A stretch of DNA of 64,000 nucleotides from NCBI RefSeq assembly GCF_002217355.1, contig NZ_MUHA01000007.1, positions 431,519-495,518 on the forward strand, given 5' to 3'. Under the pieces are notes generated by a model. The model was given only the letters and a program-made list of their open reading frames with translations. It had not been told where the DNA came from and searched no databases. Positions 7,774-16,023 of the stretch are shown piece by piece; the stretch's first letter is position 1, and each line of letters opens with the position of its first letter. A program made the translations under genes and the position numbers. The DNA comes from Flavobacterium oncorhynchi (lineage in GTDB: Bacteria > Bacteroidota > Bacteroidia > Flavobacteriales > Flavobacteriaceae).

Positions 7774-8988
7774 TTAGCTCAGCATAGTTTGGGCTTTCTT
7801 AACTGCATCAACCATTAGATCAATTTCCTCTTTGGTGTTGTAAAAAGAAAAAGAAGCACGAATTGTTCCCGGAATGCAGAAAAAATTCATAATTGGCTGC
7901 GCACAATGATGTCCGGTTCTAACCGCAATTCCTAATTTGTCGATAATTGAACCAATATCGTAAGGGTGAATTCCATCAATATTAAATGAAACCACAGACG
8001 CTTTATTCTTTCCAGTTCCGTAGATTCTTAAATCTTCAATCTCAGATAAACGCTTTGTAGCGTACTCTAAAAGTTCGTGCTCATATTCCTGAATATTTTC
8101 GAAACCAATATTATTTAAATAATCAATAGCAGTTCCTAAAACAATTCCGCCAGCGATATTTGGTGTTCCAGCTTCAAATTTATGAGGAAGATCAGCATAA
8201 GTAGTTTTCTCGAAAGTAACTTCTTTAATCATTTCGCCGCCGCCTTGATAAGGAGGAAGTTTGTTCAGCCATTCTTCTTTTCCATACAAAATTCCAGTTC
8301 CAGTAGGACCGCACATTTTATGTCCTGAAAAAGCATAAAAATCACAATCTAATTCCTGAACATCTGGTTTTAAATGCGGAACTGCCTGCGCGCCGTCAAT
8401 CAAAACTGCAGCACCAACAGCGTGTGCTTTGTCAATAATATATTTAATCGGATTGATAATTCCGAGAGCGTTTGAAATATGATTTACTGTAACCACTTTT
8501 GTTTTTTCTGAAAGCAATGCATCAAATTCTTCGATGATTAATTCTCCATTTTCATTCATCGGAATTACTTTCAAAACAGCACCTGTTTTTTCACATAACA
8601 TTTGCCAAGGCACAATATTACTGTGATGTTCTAATGAAGAAACAATTACTTCGTCGCCAGGTTTCAAGATTGAAGCAAAACCATTTGTAACCAAGTTGAT
8701 TCCGTGTGTAGTTCCCGAAGTAAAAAGTACTTCGTGAGCGTGTTTTGCATTTATATGGTCTTTTACTTTGCCACGAGAAATCTCGTAAGCATCAGTAGCT
8801 AATTGGCTTAAAGTGTGAACGCCACGGTGAATATTGGCATTAATTTCTTGATAATATTTTACTTCGGCATCAATCACAATTTGTGGTTTTTGCGAAGTAG
8901 CTCCGTTGTCGAAATATACTAATGGTTTTCCGTTTACAGTTTGCGAAAGTATCGGGAAATCAGCTCTTATTTTTTGGATATCTAGCAT
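7774..8988 (-). CDS. sufS: cysteine desulfurase SufS
   Basis: This 404-residue, PLP-dependent class V aminotransferase-fold enzyme converts cysteine to alanine and a protein-bound persulfide, the sulfur source of the SUF pathway. The PLP lysine is in FSGHKMCGPTG (Lys224). The conserved HH pair is at 121-122. The catalytic cysteine is in RTGHHCAQP (Cys362), with the short loop typical of the SufS (group II) rather than IscS type. Length is standard. It starts the second part of the SUF locus; sufD lies on the same strand 2.2 kb upstream, with two opposite-strand genes between them. Confidence 0.97.
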   Translation of the reverse strand: MLDIQKIRADFPILSQTVNGKPLVYFDNGATSQKPQIVIDAEVKYYQEINANIHRGVHTLSQLATDAYEISRGKVKDHINAKHAHEVLFTSGTTHGINLVTNGFASILKPGDEVIVSSLEHHSNIVPWQMLCEKTGAVLKVIPMNENGELIIEEFDALLSEKTKVVTVNHISNALGIINPIKYIIDKAHAVGAAVLIDGAQAVPHLKPDVQELDCDFYAFSGHKMCGPTGTGILYGKEEWLNKLPPYQGGGEMIKEVTFEKTTYADLPHKFEAGTPNIAGGIVLGTAIDYLNNIGFENIQEYEHELLEYATKRLSEIEDLRIYGTGKNKASVVSFNIDGIHPYDIGSIIDKLGIAVRTGHHCAQPIMNFFCIPGTIRASFSFYNTKEEIDLMVDAVKKAQTMLS

Positions 8989-9013
8989 GTCTTATTTAGA
9001 AAAAATCTATTTA

Positions 9014-9021
9014 CAAAAGTA
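9014..9021 (-). promoter_or_regulatory. -7 element upstream of sufS
   Basis: The minus strand reads TACTTTTG, matching TAnnTTTG, 25 bases before the sufS start. No good TTG lies at the usual distance. A separate promoter here would make sense because sufS is cut off from sufD by opposite-strand genes. Confidence 0.45.
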
Positions 9022-9208
9022 CTAAAACTAAATTTGTTTATACAGCAATTCTATAATTTCCTTTTATGGCGCCATTGTCAGCTGTTGTAAATATTGATTC
9101 CGTAAAAAATAATTCCGTTTTTTGAATTATCCGAAACAGATTTGTAAATTGAGTTCTAAAATCGTGAGCATAAATTATTTATATTGCAATAAAAATATCT
9201 AAATAGTC

Positions 9209-10558
9209 ATGAAAAAGTTTCTCAAAGTATTTCTGCTTGTTTTGGTTCTTGCCTTTTTGTATTTCGGATTTACAACTTATCCGAAATTGGATCTGATTTC
9301 TGGTTTTTCTGCCAAAAGTGTTGCATCAGGACATTTTATCGATAATCGTCCATTGGATTTAATTGAAAAAACAGACAATGATATCGATATGATTGATTTG
9401 GCTAAAAATTCAATAGATGATGCTGGAAAATTTGCAGTTTCATCTGTTTATGGATTGAAAGAAAGAAAAGCAATTTACAGAGAAGGTTTGGGAGCTTTAT
9501 TAATTAATGATGATTTTGATATTTCGAAACCGTACTTGCTTCCAAAAAGAACAAAATTAGTTAATGATTTGCCTTTTCCGTACGGAAATAATGAACCAAA
9601 AGATTCTGCTTTTGCAAATGTCGACTATGCAAAATTAAAGAAAGCTGTTGACAATTCTTTTGATAAAGATGGCGGGAAAAAGAAAAGAACACGCGCTGTT
9701 GTTGTTTTATATAAAGACAAATTAATTACCGAAAAATATGATACAGGTTTTAATAAAGACAGTAAAATTCTGGGTTGGTCGATGACTAAAAGTATCACAA
9801 GTTCAGCTTTTGGAGTTTTAGCCAAACAAGGAAAAATTGATATTTATAAACCAGCGCCAATTAAAGAATGGCAAAATGATGAGCGTAAAAATATTACGGT
9901 TAACGATTTACTTCATATGAATTCTGGTTTAGAATGGGAAGAGAATTACAGTACGATTTGTGATGCTACTCAAATGCTTTTTCAGTCTGAAGACATGGGA
10001 AAAGTACAAATGGATAAACCTGCGAAATACAAACCAAACACACATTGGTATTATTCATCAGGAACAACCAATTTATTATCCCGAATTTTAAGAAGCCAAT
10101 TTAAAACACAACAAGAATATCTTGATTTTTGGTACAGCGCCGTAATCGACAAAATCGGAATGAACTCGATGATTGTCGAACAAGACATGAGTGGAACTTT
10201 CGTAGGTTCGTCTTACGGATGGGCAACGCCAAGAGACTGGTCAAAATTCGGATTATTATATCTGCATAAAGGAAACTGGAACGGAGAGCAAATTCTAGAC
10301 GAAAGCTGGGTAAAATATACAGCAACGCCAACGAATACTTCTGAAGGAAAATATGGAGCTCAATTTTGGCTAAACGCCGGAGGAAAATTCCCGGATGTTC
10401 CTCGTGATATGTTTTATTGCAGTGGCTATCAAGGTCAAATGGTGGCGATTATTCCGTCTTTGGATATGGTAATTGTGAGAATGGGAGTGAAGGAAGAAGA
10501 ACCTGGATTTGATTTTAATGAGTTTTTGAAAGGGATAATTGAGAGTGTGAAAAAATAA
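9209..10558 (+). CDS. membrane-anchored serine hydrolase, beta-lactamase/class C penicillin-binding-protein fold
   Basis: This 449-residue protein has an N-terminal hydrophobic segment (about residues 5-22) that is either a signal anchor or a signal peptide. The hydrolase domain covers about residues 150-445. The nucleophile motif S-x-x-K is SMTK (Ser191, Lys194). The second motif is in WYYSSGTTN (Tyr281/282 and Ser283). The C-terminal region has YCSGYQGQM in place of the usual KTG strand, as in many esterase/peptidase-type members. The substrate is unknown; members include class C beta-lactamases, D-peptidases and esterases. It is on the opposite strand to the SUF genes on both sides and is followed 3 bases later by an unrelated small gene, so the pair looks like an insertion into the SUF locus. 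Confidence 0.88.
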   Translation: MKKFLKVFLLVLVLAFLYFGFTTYPKLDLISGFSAKSVASGHFIDNRPLDLIEKTDNDIDMIDLAKNSIDDAGKFAVSSVYGLKERKAIYREGLGALLINDDFDISKPYLLPKRTKLVNDLPFPYGNNEPKDSAFANVDYAKLKKAVDNSFDKDGGKKKRTRAVVVLYKDKLITEKYDTGFNKDSKILGWSMTKSITSSAFGVLAKQGKIDIYKPAPIKEWQNDERKNITVNDLLHMNSGLEWEENYSTICDATQMLFQSEDMGKVQMDKPAKYKPNTHWYYSSGTTNLLSRILRSQFKTQQEYLDFWYSAVIDKIGMNSMIVEQDMSGTFVGSSYGWATPRDWSKFGLLYLHKGNWNGEQILDESWVKYTATPTNTSEGKYGAQFWLNAGGKFPDVPRDMFYCSGYQGQMVAIIPSLDMVIVRMGVKEEEPGFDFNEFLKGIIESVKK

Positions 10559-10561
10559 TAA

Positions 10562-11032
10562 ATGGCAATTTTAAAAAGAATAGAAGATGACGAGCTTTAT
10601 TTATATATGAATGGAGCTTTGATATTTAAGCGTTGGCTAAGTTCTGGAAATTCTATAATAATTGATGTTATGGCTTATGACAAATATACCTTAATGAGTT
10701 ATAAAGATTTGCAATACGAGAATTCGAATGGCTTATTACCTGTTAAAGCTAAAATTAAACTTAAAGAAACTGATGAAGGAGGAAGGAAGACAGGTATTGC
10801 TAGTGGTTTTAGGCCGGATCATGTTTTTGAGTATGGAAATGATGGAAAAGTAAATCAAGCCTTTATGGGAGATATTATTTTCGAAAATCAATCAACAATT
10901 GAACCGGGCGAAGAAAAAATAGTTACAGTCAGATTTCTAGTTAATCAACCAATTGAAAAATATCTTAATAAAGGACAAGTTTGGTGGATTCATGAAGGAC
11001 CAAATTTAGTTGGAAGTGCAGAGATTTTATAG
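10562..11032 (+). CDS. small stand-alone protein resembling elongation factor Tu domain III
   Basis: This 156-residue soluble protein has no signal peptide. From about residue 60 its layout mirrors the third (beta-barrel) domain of EF-Tu: an initial strand LPVKAKIKL, then the EGGR-type turn (DEGGRKTG), GFRPDHVFEY in place of GYRPQFYFR, a MGDI-x-F strand, PGEEKIVTVRFL in place of PGD-x-V, and the closing strands GQVWWIHEGPNLVGSAEIL in place of RFAIREGGRTVGAG. There is no GTPase domain. The gene starts 3 bases after the serine hydrolase stop codon, so they are co-transcribed. The resemblance is by eye; the role is unknown. Confidence 0.7.
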   Translation: MAILKRIEDDELYLYMNGALIFKRWLSSGNSIIIDVMAYDKYTLMSYKDLQYENSNGLLPVKAKIKLKETDEGGRKTGIASGFRPDHVFEYGNDGKVNQAFMGDIIFENQSTIEPGEEKIVTVRFLVNQPIEKYLNKGQVWWIHEGPNLVGSAEIL

Positions 11033-11047
11033 AATTTATAAATAATT

Positions 11048-11140
11048 AACCGCAAAGACGCCAAGTAAAAAGCGCAAAGTTCGCAAAGTTTAGTGAAAAA
11101 CTTTGCGAACTTTGCGTAAATCTTAGCGCTCTTAGCGGTT
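11048..11140. repeat. nested palindrome of the CGCAAAG family, between convergent genes
   Basis: The inner hairpin is perfect over 19 bases (11073-11091 with 11098-11116, 6-base loop). An outer, imperfect pair joins AACCGCAAAGACGCCAAG at 11048-11065 to 11122-11140. The arm AAAGTTCGCAAAG is shared with the palindrome at 4717-4768. It sits between the EF-Tu-domain-like gene and the sufD 3' end and could terminate both. Confidence 0.75.
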
Positions 11141-11148
11141 AAGTATAT

Positions 11149-12465
11149 CTACAAATCAAATCCTAAATTCACGCCTAATTTCGTAGCAATGATTTTAGTA
11201 ATTCTTTGTTTTAATTCTGGTATTTTGATGCTTTCGATAACGGCATTTGAGAATGCGTACATCAATAAAGCTTTAGCTTCTTTTTGAGGGATACCACGTG
11301 ACTGCATGTAGAACATTGCTGTTTCATCTAATTGTCCAACTGTACAACCGTGAGAACATTTTACGTCATCAGCAAAAATCTCTAATTGTGGTTTTGCATT
11401 GATAGTCGCTTTGTCACTCAATAAAATGTTGTTGCTTTTTTGAAAAGCATTTGTTTTTTGAGCTTCTTTTTCTACTAAAACTTTTCCGTTGAAAACTCCT
11501 GTTGAGCGATCAGAGAAAATTCCTTTATAATCCTGAAAACTTTCACAGTTTGGCGTTGCGTGGTTTACCAAAGTATAATGGTCAACATGTTGCTTGTCGT
11601 TTAAGATCGAAATTCCGTTTAACGTACTTGTCAATCTTTCACCAAAATGATAAAAATTCAAGTTGTTGCGAGTTAAATTTCCACCAAAAGAAAAAGTGTG
11701 TACATAAGCATGACTTTCCTGTTGTTGAGAAACGTAAGTGTTGTCAATTAAATTGGCTTCACTATTGTCGTTTTGAATTTTGTAATAATCAACAATCGCG
11801 CGTTTTTGAGCAAAAATCTCAGTAACAGAGTTTGTTAAAACAGGATTTTCATTCAAACTTTGGTGACGCTCAATAATTTGAACATGTGAATTTTCACCCA
11901 CAATAATCAAATTTCTTGGCTGAACCATTAAAGCTGCTTCGCTTCCAGTTGAGAAATACATAATCTCAATTGGTTTATCGGCTACTTTTTTCTTCGGAAT
12001 ATTGATAAAAGCACCTTCCATTGCAAAAGCAGTATTCAATGAAGTCAAGCTGTCATCTTTACTTGCAATTTGATTAAAGTAAGTATCAATAATCATTTTA
12101 TATTTTGGTTTGGTTAATGCTGATGACATTAAGCAAACATCGATTCCGTCATGTGTTGTAGAAGACAAATGCGAACTAAATACGCCATCGACAAATACTA
12201 ATTTATAAGTGTCGATTTCGTGTAAAAAGTATTTTTTTACCTGACTAAATTCGATTGCATTTTCCTGTTTTGGAAAAACCGAAAAGTCATTTTTTAAGAT
12301 GGCATTTAGCGATGTATATTTCCAAGCTTCTTCTTTTTTGGTTGGGAAACCTTTATTTTCGAAGTTTTTTAAAGCATTTGTGCGTATGTCATGTAAATCT
12401 GAATGTACATCGACACGCTCTTCAAAAGCCATAAAAGACGATACTAATTTTTCTTTTAAATCCAT
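11149..12465 (-). CDS. sufD: SUF scaffold subunit SufD
   Basis: This 438-residue protein is the SufD partner of the SufBC2D scaffold on which iron-sulfur clusters are built in the cytoplasm. The N-terminus carries the conserved GFPTKKEEAWKYTSL segment. The central part is the right-handed beta-helix, and the C-terminal region has the family motif VKCSHGCTVGQLDE followed by YMQSRGIPQKEAKALLMYAF. Length is typical (420-450). It is 66 bases downstream of sufC in the same operon. Confidence 0.96.
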   Translation of the reverse strand: MDLKEKLVSSFMAFEERVDVHSDLHDIRTNALKNFENKGFPTKKEEAWKYTSLNAILKNDFSVFPKQENAIEFSQVKKYFLHEIDTYKLVFVDGVFSSHLSSTTHDGIDVCLMSSALTKPKYKMIIDTYFNQIASKDDSLTSLNTAFAMEGAFINIPKKKVADKPIEIMYFSTGSEAALMVQPRNLIIVGENSHVQIIERHQSLNENPVLTNSVTEIFAQKRAIVDYYKIQNDNSEANLIDNTYVSQQQESHAYVHTFSFGGNLTRNNLNFYHFGERLTSTLNGISILNDKQHVDHYTLVNHATPNCESFQDYKGIFSDRSTGVFNGKVLVEKEAQKTNAFQKSNNILLSDKATINAKPQLEIFADDVKCSHGCTVGQLDETAMFYMQSRGIPQKEAKALLMYAFSNAVIESIKIPELKQRITKIIATKLGVNLGFDL

Positions 12466-12531
12466 TTCTTTAGTTGTAAGTTATGAGTTATGAGTTATGA
12501 GTTTTTGCAAACTGTAAACTGTAACTGTAAA

Positions 12532-13278
12532 CTAGTTTTCTGCTTTGATCCAGTCGTATCCTTTTTCTTCTAATTCGTAAGCTAGTTCTTTTCCTCCAGA
12601 TTTTACGATTCTTCCGTTGTAAAGAACGTGAACGAAATCAGGAACGATATAATCTAACAAACGTTGGTAGTGTGTGATTACGATAATTGCGTTTTTGTCG
12701 CTTTTTAATTTGTTTACACCATTAGCCACAATTCTTAAAGCATCGATATCAAGACCAGAATCGGTTTCGTCAAGGATAGCTAATTTGGGCTCCAACATTG
12801 CCATTTGAAAAATCTCGTTTCTTTTTTTCTCTCCTCCAGAAAAACCTTCGTTTAAAGAACGAGATAAAAATTTACGATCGATTTCTAATAATTCAGATTT
12901 CTCACGAATTACTTTCAACATCTCGTTTGCAGGCATTTCTTCCTGACCGTTTGCTTTACGAGTTTCGTTGATTGCAGTTTTCATAAAGTTAGTTACACTA
13001 ACTCCAGGAATTTCTACAGGATATTGAAACGAAAGGAAAACTCCTTTATGTGCTCTTTCTTCTGGAGCTAAATCTGCAAGATCTTCTCCGTCAAGGAAAA
13101 CTTCTCCGTCTGTAACTTCATAGTTTTCGTTTCCTGCAATAACTGCAGAAAGTGTACTTTTTCCAGAACCGTTTGGTCCCATGATAGCGTGTACTTCGCC
13201 AGCTTTAACTTCTATATTAATTCCTTTCAGGATTTCTTTATCACCAATTGAGGCGTGAAGGTTTTTTATTGATAACAT
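12532..13278 (-). CDS. sufC: SUF system ATPase SufC
   Basis: This 248-residue ABC-type ATPase drives conformational changes of the SufBCD scaffold and is cytoplasmic, not a transporter. Walker A is GPNGSGKST (residues 34-42). The ABC signature is in NEGFSGGEKKRNEI, and Walker B is LAILDETDSGLD with the family-specific aspartate-rich end. Length is standard. It is 11 bases downstream of the flavodoxin-fold gene that separates it from sufB, an unusual arrangement since sufB and sufC are normally adjacent. Confidence 0.97.
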   Translation of the reverse strand: MLSIKNLHASIGDKEILKGINIEVKAGEVHAIMGPNGSGKSTLSAVIAGNENYEVTDGEVFLDGEDLADLAPEERAHKGVFLSFQYPVEIPGVSVTNFMKTAINETRKANGQEEMPANEMLKVIREKSELLEIDRKFLSRSLNEGFSGGEKKRNEIFQMAMLEPKLAILDETDSGLDIDALRIVANGVNKLKSDKNAIIVITHYQRLLDYIVPDFVHVLYNGRIVKSGGKELAYELEEKGYDWIKAEN

Positions 13279-13289
13279 TGTTTTTTATT

Positions 13290-13784
13290 TTATATAAATG
13301 TCAATTCTATTTTTGTTGTTTGGTTTAGGATATTGGCGTTAAAATGCGCGTGACCTAAATATTCCATACCTAAATAATCGGCAGTTTTTTTAAACGGAAT
13401 GTAAAAACTATCTTCGATTTCATTATCGTGTGAATTTGATATCACGCCAATTTTTTTTCCTCTAAGTTTTCTTCCGGTTTCTTTTTCAATTCGGATTAAA
13501 TCAGAAAACCGATCAAAAAAGACCTTCATAATTCCGCTCATATTATACCAATAAATGGGCGTTGCAAAAATGAAAGTATCATGATTTTCGATAATCTTTT
13601 TAATCAAAGGCAAAAAATCATCTTCTATATTTTTGCTTTCGTAATCATAATAAGAAATATTATAATCACTTAGATTTACTACGTCAATATTATATTCTTT
13701 CGAAATTTCATCTATAATTTTGGTTGTATTTCCATTTTTTCGGGAAGAACCTAAAATGATGACTTTTTTATTTTCCATCTTCAA
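13290..13784 (-). CDS. NAD(P)H-dependent FMN reductase-like, flavodoxin-fold protein
   Basis: This 164-residue protein has the flavodoxin-like fold of NADPH-dependent FMN reductases. The N-terminal phosphate-binding loop reads GSSRKNGNT (residues about 12-20). The second FMN loop reads ATPIYWYNMSGIMKVFFDRF (about 92-111), typical of this family. It has no signal or membrane segment, so it is cytoplasmic. The start is 1 base after the sufB stop codon, and sufC begins 11 bases beyond its own stop, so it is translated within the SUF operon. A role in supplying electrons for cluster assembly or handling flavin is plausible from position only. A start two codons later is equally possible. Confidence 0.88.
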   Translation of the reverse strand: MKMENKKVIILGSSRKNGNTTKIIDEISKEYNIDVVNLSDYNISYYDYESKNIEDDFLPLIKKIIENHDTFIFATPIYWYNMSGIMKVFFDRFSDLIRIEKETGRKLRGKKIGVISNSHDNEIEDSFYIPFKKTADYLGMEYLGHAHFNANILNQTTKIELTFI

Positions 13785-13785
13785 A

Positions 13786-15234
13786 TTATCCTACAGAACC
13801 TTCTAAAGAAATCTCCAATAATTTTTGCGCTTCAACTGCAAATTCCATTGGCAATTTGTTCAATACATCTTTACTGAAACCATTTACAATTAAGGCAATC
13901 GCTTTTTCAGTTGGGATACCTCTTTGGTTGCAATAAAAAACTTGATCTTCTCCAATTTTACTTGTCGTTGCTTCGTGCTCAATTTTAGCCGATGGATTTT
14001 TACTTTCGATATACGGGAAAGTATGCGCTCCACAATTGTTACCCATTAACAATGAGTCGCATTGTGAAAAGTTTCTTGCATTCTCTGCTCTTGGAGAGAT
14101 TTGCACTAAACCACGGTAACTGTTTTGTGATTTACCAGCCGAAATACCTTTAGAAATAATAGTCGATTTAGTATTTTTACCTAAATGAATCATTTTAGTT
14201 CCAGTATCAGCTTGTTGGTAATTATTTGTTACAGCAATTGAATAAAATTCTCCTACTGAGTTGTCTCCTTTAAGTACGCAAGATGGATATTTCCAAGTTA
14301 CAGCAGAACCTGTTTCAACTTGTGTCCAAGAAATTTTAGCGTTTGTTTCGCATAAACCTCTTTTGGTTACGAAGTTATAAACCCCGCCTTTTCCTTCTTT
14401 GTTTCCAGGGAACCAGTTTTGAACGGTAGAATACTTAATTTCAGCATCATCCAAAGCGATTAATTCAACTACAGCAGCGTGTAATTGGTTTTCATCACGG
14501 CTTGGAGCGGTACAGCCTTCTAAATAAGAAACGTAACTTCCAGCATCAGCAATTACCAAAGTTCTTTCGAATTGTCCGGTTCCTGCTTGGTTGATTCTGA
14601 AATACGTTGAAAGTTCCATAGGGCAGCGAACGCCTTTTGGAATATAACAGAAACTTCCGTCAGAGAAAACTGCTGAGTTTAATGCTGCGTAGAAGTTGTC
14701 TTTTTGCGGTACAACAGTTCCTAAATATTTTTTTACTAATTCAGGATGTTCTTTGATAGCTTCAGAAATTGGACAGAAAATAATTCCTTTCTCAGCCAAA
14801 GTTTTTTTGAAAGTTGTAGCTACTGAAACAGAATCGACAACAATATCCATAGCAACATTGTTCATCATTTTTTGCTCATCAACAGAAATTCCTAGTTTTT
14901 TGTACATCTCTAATAATTCTGGATCTACATCGTCCAAAGTTTTGTTAGGATCTACTTGTTTTGGAGCTGAATAATAAGAAATTGCCTGAAAATCTGGTTT
15001 TTCGTAACGAACGTTTGCCCATTCTGGCTCAATCATTTCTTTCCATGCGCGAAAAGCTTCAATGCGCCAATCCGTCATCCATTCAGGTTCTTCTTTTTTA
15101 AGAGAAATAGCTCTTACAATTTCTTCGTTTAAGCCAATAGGAAAGGTTTCAGATTCTATATTGGTATAAAATCCGTATTCATATTCTTTAGTTTCCAGTT
15201 CGATTTTTAAATCGTCTTCGGTGTATTTGCTCAT
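13786..15234 (-). CDS. sufB: SUF scaffold subunit SufB
   Basis: This 482-residue protein is the main scaffold subunit of SufBC2D, on which nascent iron-sulfur clusters form. Recognisable segments include [37 protein letters not shown], the beta-helix core, LEGCTAP, and the C-terminal [19 protein letters not shown]. Length is typical (470-490). It follows the sufA-like gene by 85 bases containing AAAGTC-type repeats and is immediately followed by the flavodoxin-fold gene. Confidence 0.97.
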   Translation of the reverse strand: MSKYTEDDLKIELETKEYEYGFYTNIESETFPIGLNEEIVRAISLKKEEPEWMTDWRIEAFRAWKEMIEPEWANVRYEKPDFQAISYYSAPKQVDPNKTLDDVDPELLEMYKKLGISVDEQKMMNNVAMDIVVDSVSVATTFKKTLAEKGIIFCPISEAIKEHPELVKKYLGTVVPQKDNFYAALNSAVFSDGSFCYIPKGVRCPMELSTYFRINQAGTGQFERTLVIADAGSYVSYLEGCTAPSRDENQLHAAVVELIALDDAEIKYSTVQNWFPGNKEGKGGVYNFVTKRGLCETNAKISWTQVETGSAVTWKYPSCVLKGDNSVGEFYSIAVTNNYQQADTGTKMIHLGKNTKSTIISKGISAGKSQNSYRGLVQISPRAENARNFSQCDSLLMGNNCGAHTFPYIESKNPSAKIEHEATTSKIGEDQVFYCNQRGIPTEKAIALIVNGFSKDVLNKLPMEFAVEAQKLLEISLEGSVG

Positions 15235-15244
15235 TATATTTTTA

Positions 15245-15315
15245 TTGTCTAAAAGATTTAAAGTCTAAAGTTTGAAAGTCAATCGAAGTCTTTACGACTT
15301 TACGACTTTCTACTT
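15245..15315. repeat. AAAGTC-rich imperfect inverted repeat between sufA-like gene and sufB
   Basis: The spacer contains direct and inverted copies of AAAGTC/GACTTT (for example around 15260-15290 and 15295-15310) and can fold on itself. It resembles the element at 6390-6435 in the same locus. It may shape mRNA stability between the two genes; evidence is limited to the pairing. Confidence 0.45.
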
Positions 15316-15319
15316 TTAA

Positions 15320-15649
15320 CTAAAGAGAAAATGATTCTCCGCAGCCGCAAGTTCTGCTGGCATTTGGATTGTTGAAAACAAATCCTTTTCCGTTTAATCC
15401 GCCTGAAAATTCTAGAATTGTTCCGGCTAAATATAGGAATGATTTTTTTTCAACTGCTATTTGTATGTCATTGTCTACGAATACTTTATCATCGTCGCCT
15501 TTGGTTTTGTCAAATTTTAAATCATAAGACAAACCAGAGCATCCACCACTTTTTACGCCTACTCTTACATAGTCGTTTGCGGCGTCAAAACCATCATCAG
15601 TCATCAAATCGATGATTTTCTTTTTGGCTGTATCAGAAACCTTTATCAT
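15320..15649 (-). CDS. sufA: A-type iron-sulfur carrier, SufA/IscA-like
   Basis: This 109-residue protein belongs to the HesB/IscA/SufA family that carries clusters from the scaffold to target proteins. The three ligand cysteines are visible: Cys37 in SGGCSGLSY and Cys101/Cys103 in the terminal RTCGCGESF. Length is standard (about 107-122). It is the first gene of the minus-strand SUF locus, with a -7 promoter element about 110 bases upstream. SufA, IscA and ErpA cannot be told apart by motif alone; the SUF context favours SufA. Confidence 0.93.
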   Translation of the reverse strand: MIKVSDTAKKKIIDLMTDDGFDAANDYVRVGVKSGGCSGLSYDLKFDKTKGDDDKVFVDNDIQIAVEKKSFLYLAGTILEFSGGLNGKGFVFNNPNASRTCGCGESFSL

Positions 15650-15757
15650 TGTTTATGGTATTTGTTTTTAAAAGATCATTTAAAATCGCATCTAAATAGT
15701 AATCAAAATATTACATTAAATAAAATGCCAATTTCTCTGTTCAAATGAAATTGTCTG

Positions 15758-15765
15758 CAAAGATA
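15758..15765 (-). promoter_or_regulatory. -7 element of the SUF operon promoter
   Basis: The minus strand reads TATCTTTG, matching TAnnTTTG. It would give a leader of roughly 100 bases before the sufA-like gene. The -33 position 18 bases upstream reads TGG rather than TTG. Confidence 0.5.
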
Positions 15766-15975
15766 CGACTTAAAAACCTTTTTCCATAGCGGTTCACATT
15801 ATTATAACAAATGTTAAAATAGATAGAATTTATTTTGCTGAAAACAGGGCAAAAATGTATCTCTTTTTTTTTACAGTGAATCTGTTTGTTGAACGAAAAG
15901 GTTGATGATTTCTGTGTTTTTTTGCGATTCTCGTATTTTAATGGCAAATAAAGTTAAAAACCGTATTTGTACTTA

Positions 15976-16004
15976 TTATAACTGTCGTTATATTGTTATT
16001 TTTG
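15976..16004 (+). promoter_or_regulatory. candidate promoter of the coiled-coil protein gene
   Basis: TATTTTTG at 15997-16004 matches TAnnTTTG and lies 19 bases before the ATG at 16024. A TTA at 15976-15978, 18 bases upstream, could serve as a weak -33 element. Confidence 0.4.
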
Positions 16005-16023
16005 TAATTAATTGTGAGTAATT

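Larger units (their letters stand above)
15650..16023. other. intergenic region between divergent sufA-like and coiled-coil genes
   Basis: This 374-base AT-rich stretch separates two divergent genes. It contains the -7 candidates described separately for both directions. The minus-strand open frame at 15741-15947 is low-complexity, without a credible start context or similarity, and is not called. I see no RNA gene here. Confidence 0.6.

Noticed and set aside
9209..11032. Insertion sequence or transposon carrying the serine hydrolase pair
   Set aside because: No transposase, terminal inverted repeats or target duplication are seen at its edges; only a palindrome at one end.
15741..15947. 68-codon minus-strand open frame upstream of the SUF operon
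   Set aside because: It overlaps the SUF promoter candidate, is Lys/Phe/Ile-rich low complexity and shows no similarity or start context.
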